Source: Diphasiastrum complanatum | Taxonomy: Eukaryota; Streptophyta; Lycopodiopsida; Lycopodiales; Lycopodiaceae | NCBI GenBank assembly: GCA_029204225.1 | Contig: CM055113.1 | Location: 23,866,357 to 23,930,356, forward strand | Direction: 5' to 3' | Length of the DNA stretch: 64,000 nucleotides | Program-made: the position numbers and the translations under genes | Shown: piece after piece, positions 12,401-23,259 of the stretch | Layout: every line of letters begins with the position of its first letter | How positions within the stretch are numbered: position 1 is the first letter of the stretch | Notes under the pieces: generated by a model | Seen by the model: the letters and a program-made list of their open reading frames with translations, nothing else | What the model was told of the DNA's origin: nothing | Databases searched by the model: none

Positions 12401-15400
12401 CAACGTCGCTTCTGGTGGCTGAGCGTGATAGTGCAAGACTTCACGCTCGTCGAGTTGCCAACTGTAAGCTCGACTTGTTTATCTTCTGTTCGTCTTTTCA
12501 GGGTGTCTTTGTCATTTGGTTGCAGGGACGAACCTCAAACACTTTACCTTCGGCCTTTGCTTCGTCTTCGCCTTCGGGTTGTGTTCGATCTTCGAGTCAT
12601 GTTCGACGTTCGGTTCGGCCTTTGAGATCTTTTCGTCCTCAGGACATCTTTGTCTTTCGAGATCTCTTCGGCAAGTTTGCAGGAGTTCACCATTTCAGAC
12701 ACTCCCTCTTTCGGATACTCGAATGGATCACAAGTGTACAGACTCTACAAACCACCCAACCTTGAAGAAAGGTGTGTCGAGCAGAGATGTGAAATTCGAT
12801 GAATCCTCATTTCCAGGATTGAAGGAAGAAAAAGGCCATGAGATCTTTACACTATTGCCATTCAAGAGGGAGATCGAGGCCATACATCAAATCAGAACAT
12901 CGATCCCCAAACTCCAGAGCAGGAAGCTGAAGATCAACCTGACGAAGAAGAAACGAACTAGCAGCGACAAACAGGACCAAGAAGGTCAACAAGACAAAGA
13001 AGACCTCCAGATCGATACATTCTTTTGGTATGTGCTTGTATGCTGCACATTTGAACACACGCATGTATGACAGATAAGGTTTTCTGCCTGTCCACATTTC
13101 ATATAGTGTCTTGTTTTCCAGGACTGTCGTTGTTGATCTGTTCTGCAGGTGTATTGCTGCAGCTATTGCCTCAGGCCAAAATTGACTCGGCAATTGAGCC
13201 TATGCCACCATGCATCTGGCTCCTTCGACTAGCTTCTTGTTTCTTCTTTCTGCGACAACATTATATTCTGGTGTGTACACAGGAGTGAATTGATGCTCTA
13301 TCTCTTGTTCTTGGCAGAAGTTTGAGAACGCCTTGCTCTTGTACTCACCTCCATTGTTAGACCTGATGGTTTGTATCTTCTTCAAGGTGTGTCTCTTTGC
13401 GAATGCCACGAACTTCTTGAAAGAGTCAAACACTTCGGATTTTTTCTTTAAGTAATAGATTGTTGTCATCCGGCTGTAGTCATCAATGAACGTCAAGAAG
13501 CACCTCGATCCTGAGAGGCGAATTGACTTTCATCGGTCCAAAGACATTTGAGTGGACGAGCTCAAGAATTTTTTTGGCCCTTCTTCCCTCATGTACAAAT
13601 GGACTTCGATGCTGTTTACCATTTTGGCAGGCTTCACAGAAGTCGGTGTCTGGTCTGGATATCTTCAGACCTGTGACAATCTTTGTTCTGCTCATGTCGA
13701 AGAGGCTCCTCATGTTCAGATGATACATTCTTCTATGCCAGAGTTGATCTTTGTTTTCTGATGCATTTAGTATGCTATTAGAATTGCTGATGATCTTTGC
13801 TTCGTAGAGGTTACCTTCTCTGGACCCAATAGTCAGCAGCTTGTTTGTTCTTGCCTCGATCATCCGGCATACATTGCCATCGAACAGAACTCAAAATCCA
13901 AGATCCGCCATCTTTGATACAGATATGAGGTCTCTTCTTAGTGAGGGTACATAGAGTGCTCCTGGCAGCTCTGCCTGTCTCGACAGTGTTCGTAGCTGTA
14001 GAGTCTTGATGCCCTTGACGTCGTGTCGACTCCCGTCACCTAGAATCACTGCTCTGTTGGTTTTGAGTTCCTTGTAGTTGATCAAGACTTTCTTGTTGCA
14101 GGTAATGTGTGAGGTCGCTCCTTAGTCGATGACTACGTCGTAGTCTTGCTCTGCATAGCTTGTTGAAGCCTCATCGAATATTGTAAAGGCTTCATCGCTC
14201 TTCTTCACCCTTCAGAAGCATTTTGATTTTGAACTTCCATATTCGATAGTTTGCGCCATCAAGATTGATTGCTATTCTTGTCTGGATCGTTGTAGCCATA
14301 TTGTGTTGCCTTAGAAGATCCGATCTGATACCATGTAGAATTTTCTTTTATGTGTTGCGGAATTATGTTTCGTAGGATCCTAAGCAAACGACTATAGATC
14401 ACAGACTATGAATTATTCAATCAACGAAAGCGACACAACATTTCACGACGGAAGAACTGAGAGTATTTTGTATTTGTGTTTTGTTTGAGTGAGTCGATCA
14501 GTGTCTCGCTCGTTGGCGGCGGCCTGTCGCTCCTCTTTACAGAAGTCGCTATGTTATGCTCGTTGGCAGACTTTCATGCATAGCTGATAGTGCTAACAGT
14601 AAGCTAACACACTCTCTACTTCTGCTCATTCTCAGTCTCTCCACACAATTGTGGTAATCAATCCTATGTATATATCCACTACGTGGAGTTTACAAGGCAG
14701 TTTATCTGTGAATTACAAGACAAGTTTACGCTAATCAATTAGTTAGCTACCTTGTGTCAACGTCGCTTCTGGCGGCTGAGCGTGATAGTACAAGACTTCA
14801 CGCTCGTCGAGTTGCCACAACTTGTTTATCTTCTGTTCATCTTTTCAGGGTGTCTTCGTCATTTGGTTGCAGGGACAAACCTCGAATACTTTACCTTCAG
14901 CCTTCGCTTCGTCTTCGACCTTCGAGGTGTGTTCGATCTTCGAGTCGTGTTCGACGTTCAGTTCGGCCTTCGAGATCTTTTCGTCCTTCGGGACATCTTC
15001 GTCTTTCGGGATCTCTTCGGCAAGGTTTCAGGAGTTCACCATTTCAGACAGGAGAGGTATTTTACTGTGCTTGCTTGAGTATGGGCGTTAGCGGACCAGT
15101 TTGCAAGCCTTGCACAATGAGGGTGTTGGAGCTTGTGGCACCAAAGGTGCAAGAAATATCGCATGAGCAAAGTTCAGATGCTTAATAGCCTTCACATGAG
15201 CTCGAAGTAGACAATGTTCTCATGTCCCCTGGTATTAGTCTTTTGCGATCAAAGGGAAGGCGGTGGGGATGCGATCTCACAAGTGGCCCGTGGGTGTGCT
15301 TTGTGCGTGCTGTCGTCTACTGGACCCGTTGTGTTGCTTTGTGCTGCCAAACTATGACAAGCCTATCGTGGACCTAAAGTCTTTATGAGCCAGCATAGAG

Positions 15401-15887
15401 ATGCACTACTACTCTAATGCCTAAAACATAAAAGTAGAAAACTAAAGCTTGAATTCATTAACATATATATCATAATATTTCCTTTAAGCTTCAATCTTTG
15501 CTAATAAGATTTGCAATATTGAAGTATGGACTTCATGTGATTGACTATGCTCTTGAATTACTAGATCCAGAGATGTGGAGAGGCTATTACCATGAGTCAG
15601 AAGACATGGAATGATTGTAGAGATAGTGAAGAAAGGGACTTCCAAAGGAAAAAGCTTGTGTAGAGTTCACAGAAGAAAAATGATAATTATGTTGATTGCT
15701 TCCTAAATTCATCATAGAAGGGGGGTGCATATGAACTATCGCTTAGGAGGAATGCATTGCACTTGAAAAAGACTCAAGTACAAGGAGGACTTTGAAGGTA
15801 AAGTGGTCCCTGTTTTGGGTAAATTCTAGCAAGAGAATATCTTGATTCTTCTTGATTGTCGTAGCTTGTCTATGTACCTCCAAAAGA

Positions 15888-15982
<95 letters not shown>

Positions 15983-17506
15983 CCCTTATATTTTTGTTCA
16001 AAGTATATAAAAATAATGGGAAAGTGATACAAATAATCTGCGATCTTATCAAAATCCCAACGCATGGATACCACTTGGACTTCTATGTGAGGTTGTACAT
16101 GAATTGTCGTGTACATATTAAATGACAAAAGTATCATTATTGTAACAGGGAAAGGGTTATGATGAACGGGTAATGCTGATTTACGATGGATTGCACTATG
16201 ATGCACTTGCGGTGAGTTTGCTTACTGCTGTGAAGTGATATAGATGCAAGTTGACCTCCTTTTATTTTTTTTAATTTCTCTTTCGATAGTGTTGTCCCTT
16301 GACATTTGCAGTAGAAGCACCAACATTTTGTGCTCTTTATGAAGCGATAACTATAACATAATTCAGCTTCAAGCCTTCACTAATAGTCTTGCCGACAGTC
16401 AGTATCGTCTTGAATGTGTGTTGATGATTAGCTTGTGCAATATCTATGGATTGTATTCAAATGGACGTGCAATGTTTCTCATCAACAACTCTTGCTGTCA
16501 CCTTTGCAGTTGGCACCTTTTGCAGGTGCCCCTGAAGGATTTGATCAAACTATTTTTATGGTAGATAAGAATGGTTCAATCGGAATTGCTGCAACTCTTG
16601 CCGAGAAGGTTGTTCAAGAAGCTCAGAGGTATGGGTTTAAAATTTCAAGAGCGATGAACGCATTTTTTCTCGTCGGTGGTCAAGATTGCAATGTAGGAGC
16701 AAGTTTTATCTTGTTCCACAAAAACAATGTTGTTTTCTATGGAGTTTGTATCTAATACACCGATACTGCATGCTTTTTTGGGGACCCACTGCGTTTTTTG
16801 ACCCTTTTACCACAGATATTTGAAACCTTCTCCTGATTCAAAGTACATCAATAAATTTCTTTAAGATATGATGAAATTTCACTATTGATTGTTATCGATC
16901 TAAATAGATCTAAATAGATGTAAATAGATGTAGTAGTCTTGATAGGTCACAGTCAAATTCAGGAAAGATTGTCCTCACTCCTTTCTTGCGTACTAGGAGG
17001 AGGGTTAAGTTTTAAGAAAAGGCTGTACATTGTGATACTGGTCTGCTTGTGTTATTTTTGAGAGAAGTTTAGCCCAAGGTTCCTGATGGGTAGAAGATGA
17101 TTAGTTCCCAATATTTTTAAACATTTTACGCCATTTTTGTCCAATGTAAAACATATTTCTCCAATCTTTCAATAAATATGTCCCTTGACTAGTGATCCAA
17201 CTTGGACAACCAATTATAGAGGGTAGCTTTTGTTTGAGATTGCACTATGCAAAAGCAAAAAAAGCTAAATGCATCCCATATGTGCGAACTTAAAATGTTC
17301 AGTTGGCCCAATCCTTTTAATGTAAAAAATAATCAATTGAGCAAAAATGTGCTCACTAATACTTGTGCGTGCAGGACCATGTGAACAGTCATGCAATCTT
17401 AGAATTTGACTATGACTAGCTGATTTGCAGGAATAGGAGGTTCACGGATATTGCAAATTTTACATTGCGCTGTGCTGTATGTCAGAAAGGAGTTGTTGGC
17501 CAAAAG

Positions 17507-17591
<85 letters not shown>

Positions 17592-19247
17592 TATGTTTTC
17601 TTGTATAGTATTGCAGAAAGCTTGGCTTGTAAGAGAATCGTACTCGGTTGGTTGAGGAACTATCAAATAATTTTTCAATTATCATGAAACATGGACAGAA
17701 TGAAAGGTGTTCTGTATGATCGAATCATAGAATGAAAAATAGAATAAGTGAAATTTTTTCATGGAACTAGAAAAATATAAGACACATTTGGAACAACAAA
17801 TGAAAACTAAATATATATTCATACCATCTGTAAACAATAATACACATACTAATATATCCTGCCCCATTCCCTTCCCTCTATAGGCCTCTTATGGTTCTTG
17901 CATGCATACTGTTTGCTAGACATGAGCTAGGTTGGATAACTTACATTCCTTGGCATTATAATATTGATCATAATTTTACTCCTTGATGACTTGTATGCAG
18001 TTTTTGGCCAGTTACATGTTCTATCTTGTTTGCTGTTTTTTGCGATGCGTAACTATTATACACATGATGATGGAACTCGGAAAGGAGGGAGAGGCATGCT
18101 CTTTTCCTTCTAAAGAGTCATCTCCTTTCCATAAGACGAGATCTTAATCTGGAAACCAGGATGTCACTTTGTATGCCTACACACTGCCTGTCCTGAGAAA
18201 ACAAACTTGAAAAAAGCGCTCTGCCAGTCCCGTGACAATGAGCTGAACATATAATTTCCAAAATGTCATAGTAATGAGAAAGCTAAATGATTCAGGGACC
18301 AGGGTGCTGGCCTTAGAAACCCGTTCCGACCCTTTTGGGTCGGAACGTACTGTATGTATTACCGTTCGTTCCGGACCGTACTGGGTTGGGCAGGTAGTTT
18401 TTTTTTTTTTCTATCTCCCTCTCTCTTGTCTATATGGTGTTATATGAAATTGGAATTTGTATTAGGAAGGCTTAGGGACCAACTGTAGCTAATGTGTTTT
18501 TGTTAAGGTAGAAGAGATTCAGAATTATCCTCACAATAAATTTTCAGTTTGGACGATCGTAAAACACAGATAGGTGGGGTGGAACAGGAAATAGATGAAA
18601 TACAAGTGGTTGTAGTGCAATCATTATATGTAATCAGCAATGTAGATTGCATACGAGTAGCAGATGCATGCAATAAATCCTGCAAGGGAGATTGTGAATG
18701 AGGTGGAACAAATGACTGAGAGGAGAATCTTTGACAGTGTGGATCTATCTGTGGGTTCTCCTAGTGGTGGGAGAATCGCCACTACTCAAGAAGCCTTTAT
18801 GATGGAAGGAATTTTGCAACCAAGATAACCCGTAGATGTATAAACCATAGAACTGCGATCAACTATAGAACCAGAACCCAATCCCAAATGGAAGCCAAAT
18901 GTAGAGAAGGCTTAGTTGCTCGTTCTGTCTATTAACTCTCAGGATATGTTTTTTTTTTCCTTTGTAAAAGAAAACATATTTTTCTTTTATTTTTTTGGGA
19001 GTCCCGTTCCGGGCAACTAAGGTGCTGGCATGTACTTTAAAAAAATCTTTTGGATTACTGTTTTGTCGAGCTGCAACAGTGAACAGTAGTGGGCTTGTCG
19101 CATGACTTGTAAAGTTGATAATTTGGGCTATATTAAAATCACGTACATACACGAGTCGACTAATTTGAATGAGCTTTGCTTTTGTTGCAGGAAGCTATTG
19201 AACATGCTAAATCTACAGGGCATGGTAACTTCCAGGAATATAGATAG
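5941..19247 (+). CDS. OTU2: OTU-domain ubiquitin thioesterase, YOD1/OTU1 type, 8 exons
   Basis: Exons: 5941-6014, 7851-7896, 8392-8500, 9465-9556, 16149-16211, 16510-16628, 17431-17506, 19191-19247. All introns are GT-AG and phases join without a break to give 211 residues, close to the length of the Arabidopsis homologue as I recall it. The N-terminal OTU cysteine protease domain has Asp16 and Cys19 in PSDNSCLFNAVG and His123 in YDGLHYDAL. A C-terminal C2H2 finger has C182, C185, H198 and H204. The family removes ubiquitin chains and in animals and yeast works with the p97/Cdc48 ATPase in ER-associated degradation; a cytosolic role here is inferred. The start is chosen because 5941 begins the conserved N-terminus and lies downstream of a TATA box. 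Intron 4 (6.6 kb) holds a copia element. Intron 7 has an odd donor next to a (CT)n tract. All expected catalytic and zinc residues are present. Confidence 0.95.
8134..8176. repeat. (CT)n microsatellite in OTU intron 2
   Basis: A near-perfect CT dinucleotide run of about 43 bases. Confidence 0.95.
9398..9444. repeat. (GA)n microsatellite before OTU exon 4
   Basis: About 47 bases of GA repeat end 20 bases upstream of the exon 4 acceptor at 9463-9464, so the tract occupies the region where a branch point would lie. Confidence 0.95.
11400..11819 (+). mobile_element. Probable LTR end followed by tRNA-Met-type primer site
   Basis: The sequence ends ...ATTCCAACA at 11819 and is followed at 11820 by TGGTATTAGAGC, one base from the usual plant TGGTATCAGAGC primer-binding site. 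A TATA-like ACTATATAG lies near 11661. The LTR start is not resolved. No matching gag or pol follows, because another element is inserted at 11998. Confidence 0.5.
11998..12701 (-). repeat. 3' LTR of the intronic copia element
   Basis: This 704-base LTR is the left copy. It matches the 717-base right copy throughout, with small indels and substitutions. Pyrimidine- and TTCG-rich runs near 12540-12670 give spurious long ORFs. Confidence 0.88.
12706..13018 (+). pseudogene. Inverted copia pol segment (post-integrase linker)
   Basis: On the + strand the translation shows GYSNGSQVYRLYKP, then (after a frameshift) SRDVKFDESSFPG, then RRSTRQRRPPDRY. These are the usual blocks between copia integrase and reverse transcriptase. 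The adjoining integrase (13020-13863) is on the minus strand. In an intact element both would share one strand, so this block of about 310 bases has been flipped. Its right edge meets the integrase remnant at 13018-13020. Confidence 0.75.
13020..13863 (-). pseudogene. Copia GAG-pre-integrase and integrase core remnant
   Basis: Reading leftwards: LWHRRMYHLNMRSL and CEACQNGKQHRSPF (zinc-binding pre-integrase), then TFIDDYSRMTTIYYL, TIRSNNGGEYKS, TPEYNVVAERRNK (the D, D and E regions), then FWPEAIAAAIHLQNR. The block near YLSYMRVFKCAAY leads into HIPKE at 13020, where the inverted segment begins. At least two frame changes separate the blocks. Integrase joins element cDNA to host DNA; this copy is broken. 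Confidence 0.85.
13864..14299 (-). pseudogene. Copia gag start fused by deletion to protease remnant
   Basis: An ATG at 14299 opens a typical copia gag beginning (NLDGANYRIWKFKIKML). This runs almost at once into DYDVVID-stop-GATSH, the protease active-site region, with the catalytic-site context holding a TAA. Most of gag and the CCHC zinc knuckle are therefore deleted. Downstream blocks GALYVPSLRRDLISVSKM belong to the protease to pre-integrase region. Confidence 0.75.
14321..14333 (-). other. Primer-binding site of the intronic copia element
   Basis: On the minus strand TGGTATCAGATCG follows the LTR end TCTACA with no spacer. It matches the 3' end complement of initiator tRNA-Met for its first ten bases. 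Confidence 0.8.
14334..15050 (-). repeat. 5' LTR of the intronic copia element
   Basis: This right-hand copy adjoins the primer-binding site and is thus the 5' LTR on the minus strand. The promoter would drive transcription antisense to the OTU gene. Confidence 0.88.
15228..15360 (+). repeat. Second copy of the leader found at 11820-11980
   Basis: CTGGTATTAG followed by GGGTGTGC, TGTTGCTTTGTGCTGCCAAACTATGACA parallels TGGTATTAG ... GGGTGTGC ... GTTGCTTTTTGTTGCCAAACTTTGACA on the left side of the copia insertion. By eye about 80% matches over 85 bases. The copia element thus sits between two copies of another element's primer-site and leader region. Confidence 0.55.
15889..15982. repeat. Compound (GT)n(GA)n microsatellite in OTU intron 4
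   Basis: About 21 bases of GT pass directly into about 73 bases of GA with one AAAG interruption near 15974. Confidence 0.95.
17509..17589. repeat. (CT)n microsatellite at the start of OTU intron 7
   Basis: About 81 bases of pure CT start two bases after the donor GT of intron 7 (17507-17508). The donor reads AAG|GTTCTCT, a poor match to the plant consensus after the invariant GT. Confidence 0.95.
18322..18347. repeat. Perfect 11-bp inverted repeat, TTTT loop
   Basis: CGTTCCGACCC and GGGTCGGAACG flank TTTT within OTU intron 7. Related GTTCCGG words recur at about 18367 and 19005. Confidence 0.7.
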
Positions 19248-21900
19248 TTCGAACCTTTTTTGTGATCTGTTATCTCCTTTTATTCATTGGCATTTTTCTA
19301 CCCTATCGTTTGAATTTCTGACCATTATATTGGGCCTGAATTTCTATAGCTATCCTTTAGATATCACTTAGTGTTACAGTGTTTCACAAAAAGTCAGTGA
19401 AATTTATAAAATGTTGTGGTGAAATGTTGAAATCTTTGCTATTTTACAAATTCCCATCACATGGATTTTGCCTCTTGGTTTTTTTTACACCAAGGGAACT
19501 GGTGATTTTTCAGCTCATGGCCATTTGATTATTCCACAAGTGACATTTTTTTGAAATCTTTGGTGGTGGTTGTTTAGAATTTATCTTCTCAATGTGGATA
19601 TGTTACTATATCTCTCTATGCAATAACTAACACTACCCTCCAGCAATTGGATTTGGTTAGTGCTGGAAAATGGCCATGAAGCTATGCGACCTTTTCTATA
19701 GCAGTAAGGCCTGGACAGGTATAGTTGTTCCAAGTTCTGCAAAAGTTTGCCCCTTCATCCTAGTAGAGGCTGAATTTTAACAGATAGGTGTGAATATTCC
19801 ACCATCTTTGCTCACCAATGTATATGTTGAAAGGTGATGACGCTTGTGGCTTTAACAAGAATTTTGAATAGCATGAATTGGAAATATCTGTGGAAAATAA
19901 CCTATTGTTTCTCTAAGGTTGTATAGGTAGTAAATGGAAGTCCTAATAAAGAAATTAATCATGTTCATTTTTCTTAACAAGGCTTTCTTTACCCAATTGC
20001 AAACACACCCTACATGCACTTCACTTGACATTTGTGACTAGGCTAAGGATTTCCTAAAGGAAAGTGGAGAAGGCCTTCCTAACACGATTCCAAACACCAC
20101 TACATGTAACTAGGCTATGGATTTCTTGCAGAAAAGTGGAGCACCTTACAAGAAGAATTAAAGAATAGCTAAATTGCTTTTTTTTCAGGATTTTGATCCA
20201 TTTCTAAAGGTTTCATGTTTTACCATATAATGTGATGGGATATGTATCTCTTGCATCTCAAACACCATTTCAAACTTAGTACTGAATTTTCAAGCACTGT
20301 CAATAAAATTCCAGTACTGTTTGTCATGCCTTTGTAGTATAAGCATGGACGTTTTCATTCAAACATTGCTCAATTTTAACTAGATAGCTCATTTTTTGTG
20401 ACACTCATGAGAGATTTCACGATCTTCTTTTAGAACCTATGAGAAACATAAAATCACAAATAGTAAAGACACATAAGGAATATGCATATAGATCTCGTAA
20501 GTAGAAAAATAAAGTATTGAATATGAAAGGCTTCTAAGCACCATATGTCATTTTTCTTCTGCACAATAAATTTGAAGTCTCTATTGTTAAGTGCTTGCCT
20601 AAGTGCACCATTTCATGAGTGTAGTACCTACTTTTCGATCTTTTGACCTTTAATCACTTCCGTTTATCTTGAGAACTAGAATCGACTTATTTTTTTCTTT
20701 TGTGATGTTAAAATTTTTACAATAAATCTTAGCAAATGAATATATTCAACAAAGAAGTTGTTTGTTGAGTTTTAAGCTGAAGTCCCTACCATAAAATTAT
20801 AAATTTCATTGATATGAAAATGAGCACCTATAACCTTTTTCACATCCATGTTCAACTAGTTTAATTTGAATTGGTCAAAGAATCAGAAATTTCATAATGC
20901 ACACTTGGCTAAACGCCTCTTTAATAACTATAAACATTGTGGCATATGCTTATCTATTGAAATCGGAAAACTAACATGTTTGCTGATCAGAGTTCCATTA
21001 ATGATTTGCTCACTTGACTCATTAAGACCTTTGTAATTTTTGACTTGATTTTAACATATATAGATTGATGTTTATTGATTTAAACATTAGCACTTAACCC
21101 AAATATTTTTAATTTCAAAGTTCTCCTCCATATGTTGATGTGCAACTAATGTTGATCTACACAAAAATTTAACTTGAGAAAAACTAAATTCAATCAATAT
21201 TGTTTAGAAATACCAAGGAAAATTTAATCAGGAAAAAAAAGTAATATAAAGAAATTACTTGAATGCCTTGATATCTTACTTCGATGGAAGATCATCAATG
21301 TTTTTTTATGCAACTCATTTCCACTTATTACCACATCTGTATATGATTTACACAATGACACCAAAGCATCTTTGCATATTATCATTGTTTTCTTAGAGTC
21401 CATTAGGTTTTTGCAATATTGTTATTATTATTATAAGTTTTTAAAATTTCGCATTATGCTAGTAGACTATATTTTTAAATTTGGCATAAAAAAAACATGA
21501 GTTGAGTAATTTGAAATTTGGATGCTCTATTGAGCTAGGATCTATTGGATACAAATTTCCTTCAATCCATAGATCCAACTTTTTATTATTGTCCACCCCA
21601 TTACACAAGCACTCATTGTTGGATAGCATGGATCCTACTACATTTGTCTTAAACAATGAAGCACACTCTGTAGGGACATGTCAATATGCTAAAAAACATA
21701 AGTAATATTTGATCGCTATAGTATAGTGAAACGACATTAAAAAAAAAAAGTTTCTTAGACGACTAATCTATTATGCATTAGGATGTGTTAGAGACATGCA
21801 TGCAAAATTTGCAATAAAAATGATGCTATTTTTAATTGGTTGATTTCAAGTTTTTTGACGGCATGGAAAGGGAATTTTTTATTCGAGCTCCTATTTTTTT
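19248..21900. other. Downstream of OTU gene, no gene seen
   Basis: No coding region, RNA gene or clear element end is supported. AATAAA at 19945-19950 is too far from the stop codon to assign as the polyadenylation signal with confidence. The second half is very AT-rich. Confidence 0.4.
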
Positions 21901-21939
21901 AAATGGATGTCACATGTTTTGGAGGGACGTTGGTAGCAA

Positions 21940-22520
21940 TAGCTTTAGCCAAAAATTTCTTGGGTAGTTGAGCATTTCATAGCATGGTTCTTGCAACATC
22001 CAAAAGTGTTTGATTCTTTCTTCCGGCTACTCTATTCTATTGTGGCGTGTAGCTTGTAGTGAACTGGTGATGTATACTACAAGAAATAAAATCATCAAAC
22101 ATTTCATTAGACATAAATTCTCTCCCACAATTAGTGTGTAGGGCCTTGACCTTCTTGGCATTTTGTGTCTCAACATATTCTTTGAATCCTCTGAAACTGT
22201 TAAAATGCCTCAAATTTGTTCTTGAAATGTCTGAAATTTGTTCTTGATGAGCATTGTGTTGGTGAATCTAGAATAGTTGTTTATCAACGTGTTAAAATAT
22301 AGTGCATGACTTGGTGAGGGCATGCTCATAGGACCGCAAAAATCACAATGAATGAATTAAAAAATGGCTTGTCCTTCTTGTTGCTACAATTGGTTAGCAA
22401 ATTGTTGATTTAGCAAATGAACCATTTGTGTATTCCCATATTTCTTTCTCTATTAAGATCATTTTTCATCTTGAGCTTCCACTTGTGGGAGTCATGACCA
22501 TTGAATTTGTTAATCAATCG
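21940..22520 (-). pseudogene. Copia integrase remnant
   Basis: Reading leftwards: KVKALHTNCGREFMSNEMF, HHQFTTSYTPQ, then RKNQTLLDVARTML and LPKKFLA. These are the ordered blocks of a plant copia integrase core. The usual VERKN glutamate is replaced (AGRKN) and there are at least two in-frame stops. Upstream (22.3-22.5 kb) weaker matches to the first catalytic Asp region appear (CGPMSMPSP). No LTR was tied to it. Confidence 0.75.
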
Positions 22521-22581
22521 GAGCTCAAAGGTTCAACCTCATAGTGATACAAACAAGCAAGAATCCTTAACAAAGTTATAA

Positions 22582-22725
22582 CCACGCAAAAAAAGAGGGC
22601 TTGATGCTATTATTGGAGACTGGGAACGCGTTGACATGAATTTCCAAGCATGTGGTGGTAGAAATCCGTTGTCTCCCCAAGAGGAGATTATGAGATACTT
22701 TAAGGAATCGATCAAACAGTTTGAG
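22582..22725 (+). other. Candidate orphan exon
   Basis: A stop-free run encodes about 48 residues including GLDAIIGDWERVDMNFQACG and NPLSPQEEIMRYFKESI. It ends at TTTGAG|GTGATT, a usable splice donor, and a lysine/arginine-rich start follows a TAA. Its composition is like a host protein exon rather than a retroelement. I do not recognise the family, and no neighbouring exons were found. Confidence 0.35.
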
Positions 22726-23259
22726 GTGATTCAATTATTGCAGCAGTTCATTACCATTGTTTTAACTTATATCAAATATCATAGATAGGTATTTGAGACA
22801 GCCATGATGAATGTTTAGGCAACCATGAACTCTCCAATCTGAAATGATTACATCAATCATTTAAACTAGATGTTTTTTATTTAGAGAAGTATGAAGCACA
22901 CGTGTAGTACACAATCATCAAAATGTACAACAATAAAATCGCACAAGTATATGCAGTAAATGAGTTTGTACATTGAAGCTACTCGAAGGTATTATCATGT
23001 CATTGATTCATGAATAAAAAATATGCTTTTCTTCAATAGTATGCATGAGCGATCATAGCATTGAGATGTTTTACTAAGCTCATAGCACTATAGATATGTT
23101 GTTCTTCAGTAATATGCATGAGTGTTCAAACACTGAAGTGCTTTATTGAGCTCACATGAGCATAAGTGGAACCATGTCTTACTTTGCTATGTCTGCAACT
23201 ATTATGTCATGGTCGATCTTCTTCTCTATGTATATAGACTGAACTAGAGAATTTAATGG

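Larger units (their letters stand above)
11998..15050 (-). mobile_element. Internally deleted Ty1/copia element in OTU intron 4
   Basis: Two direct LTRs (11998-12701 and 14334-15050) both begin TGTAGA and end TTCAGACA in the + reading. They flank only about 1.6 kb of internal DNA. A primer site abuts the right LTR on the minus strand, so the element points leftwards. Flanking 5-mers are GGGGA (11993-11997) and GGAGA (15051-15055), a likely target duplication with one change. The inside keeps a gag start, part of protease and integrase; reverse transcriptase and RNase H are gone. It cannot move without help. It is antisense to the OTU gene. Confidence 0.88.

Noticed and set aside
12397-13070. 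Long overlapping + strand ORFs of 122 and 184 codons
   Set aside because: They run through the copia LTR; the upstream part is LTR sequence and only the part after 12706 matches a protein, an inverted pol linker.
14752-15185. Three overlapping + strand ORFs up to 143 codons
   Set aside because: They are the other LTR copy read in three frames; the TTCG-rich repeat lacks stops by composition.
15870-16206. Ser-Leu and Glu-Arg repeat ORFs at microsatellites (also at 9.4, 17.5 and 44.8 kb)
   Set aside because: Translation of (GA)n/(CT)n tracts gives artificial Ser-Leu or Arg-Glu repeats.
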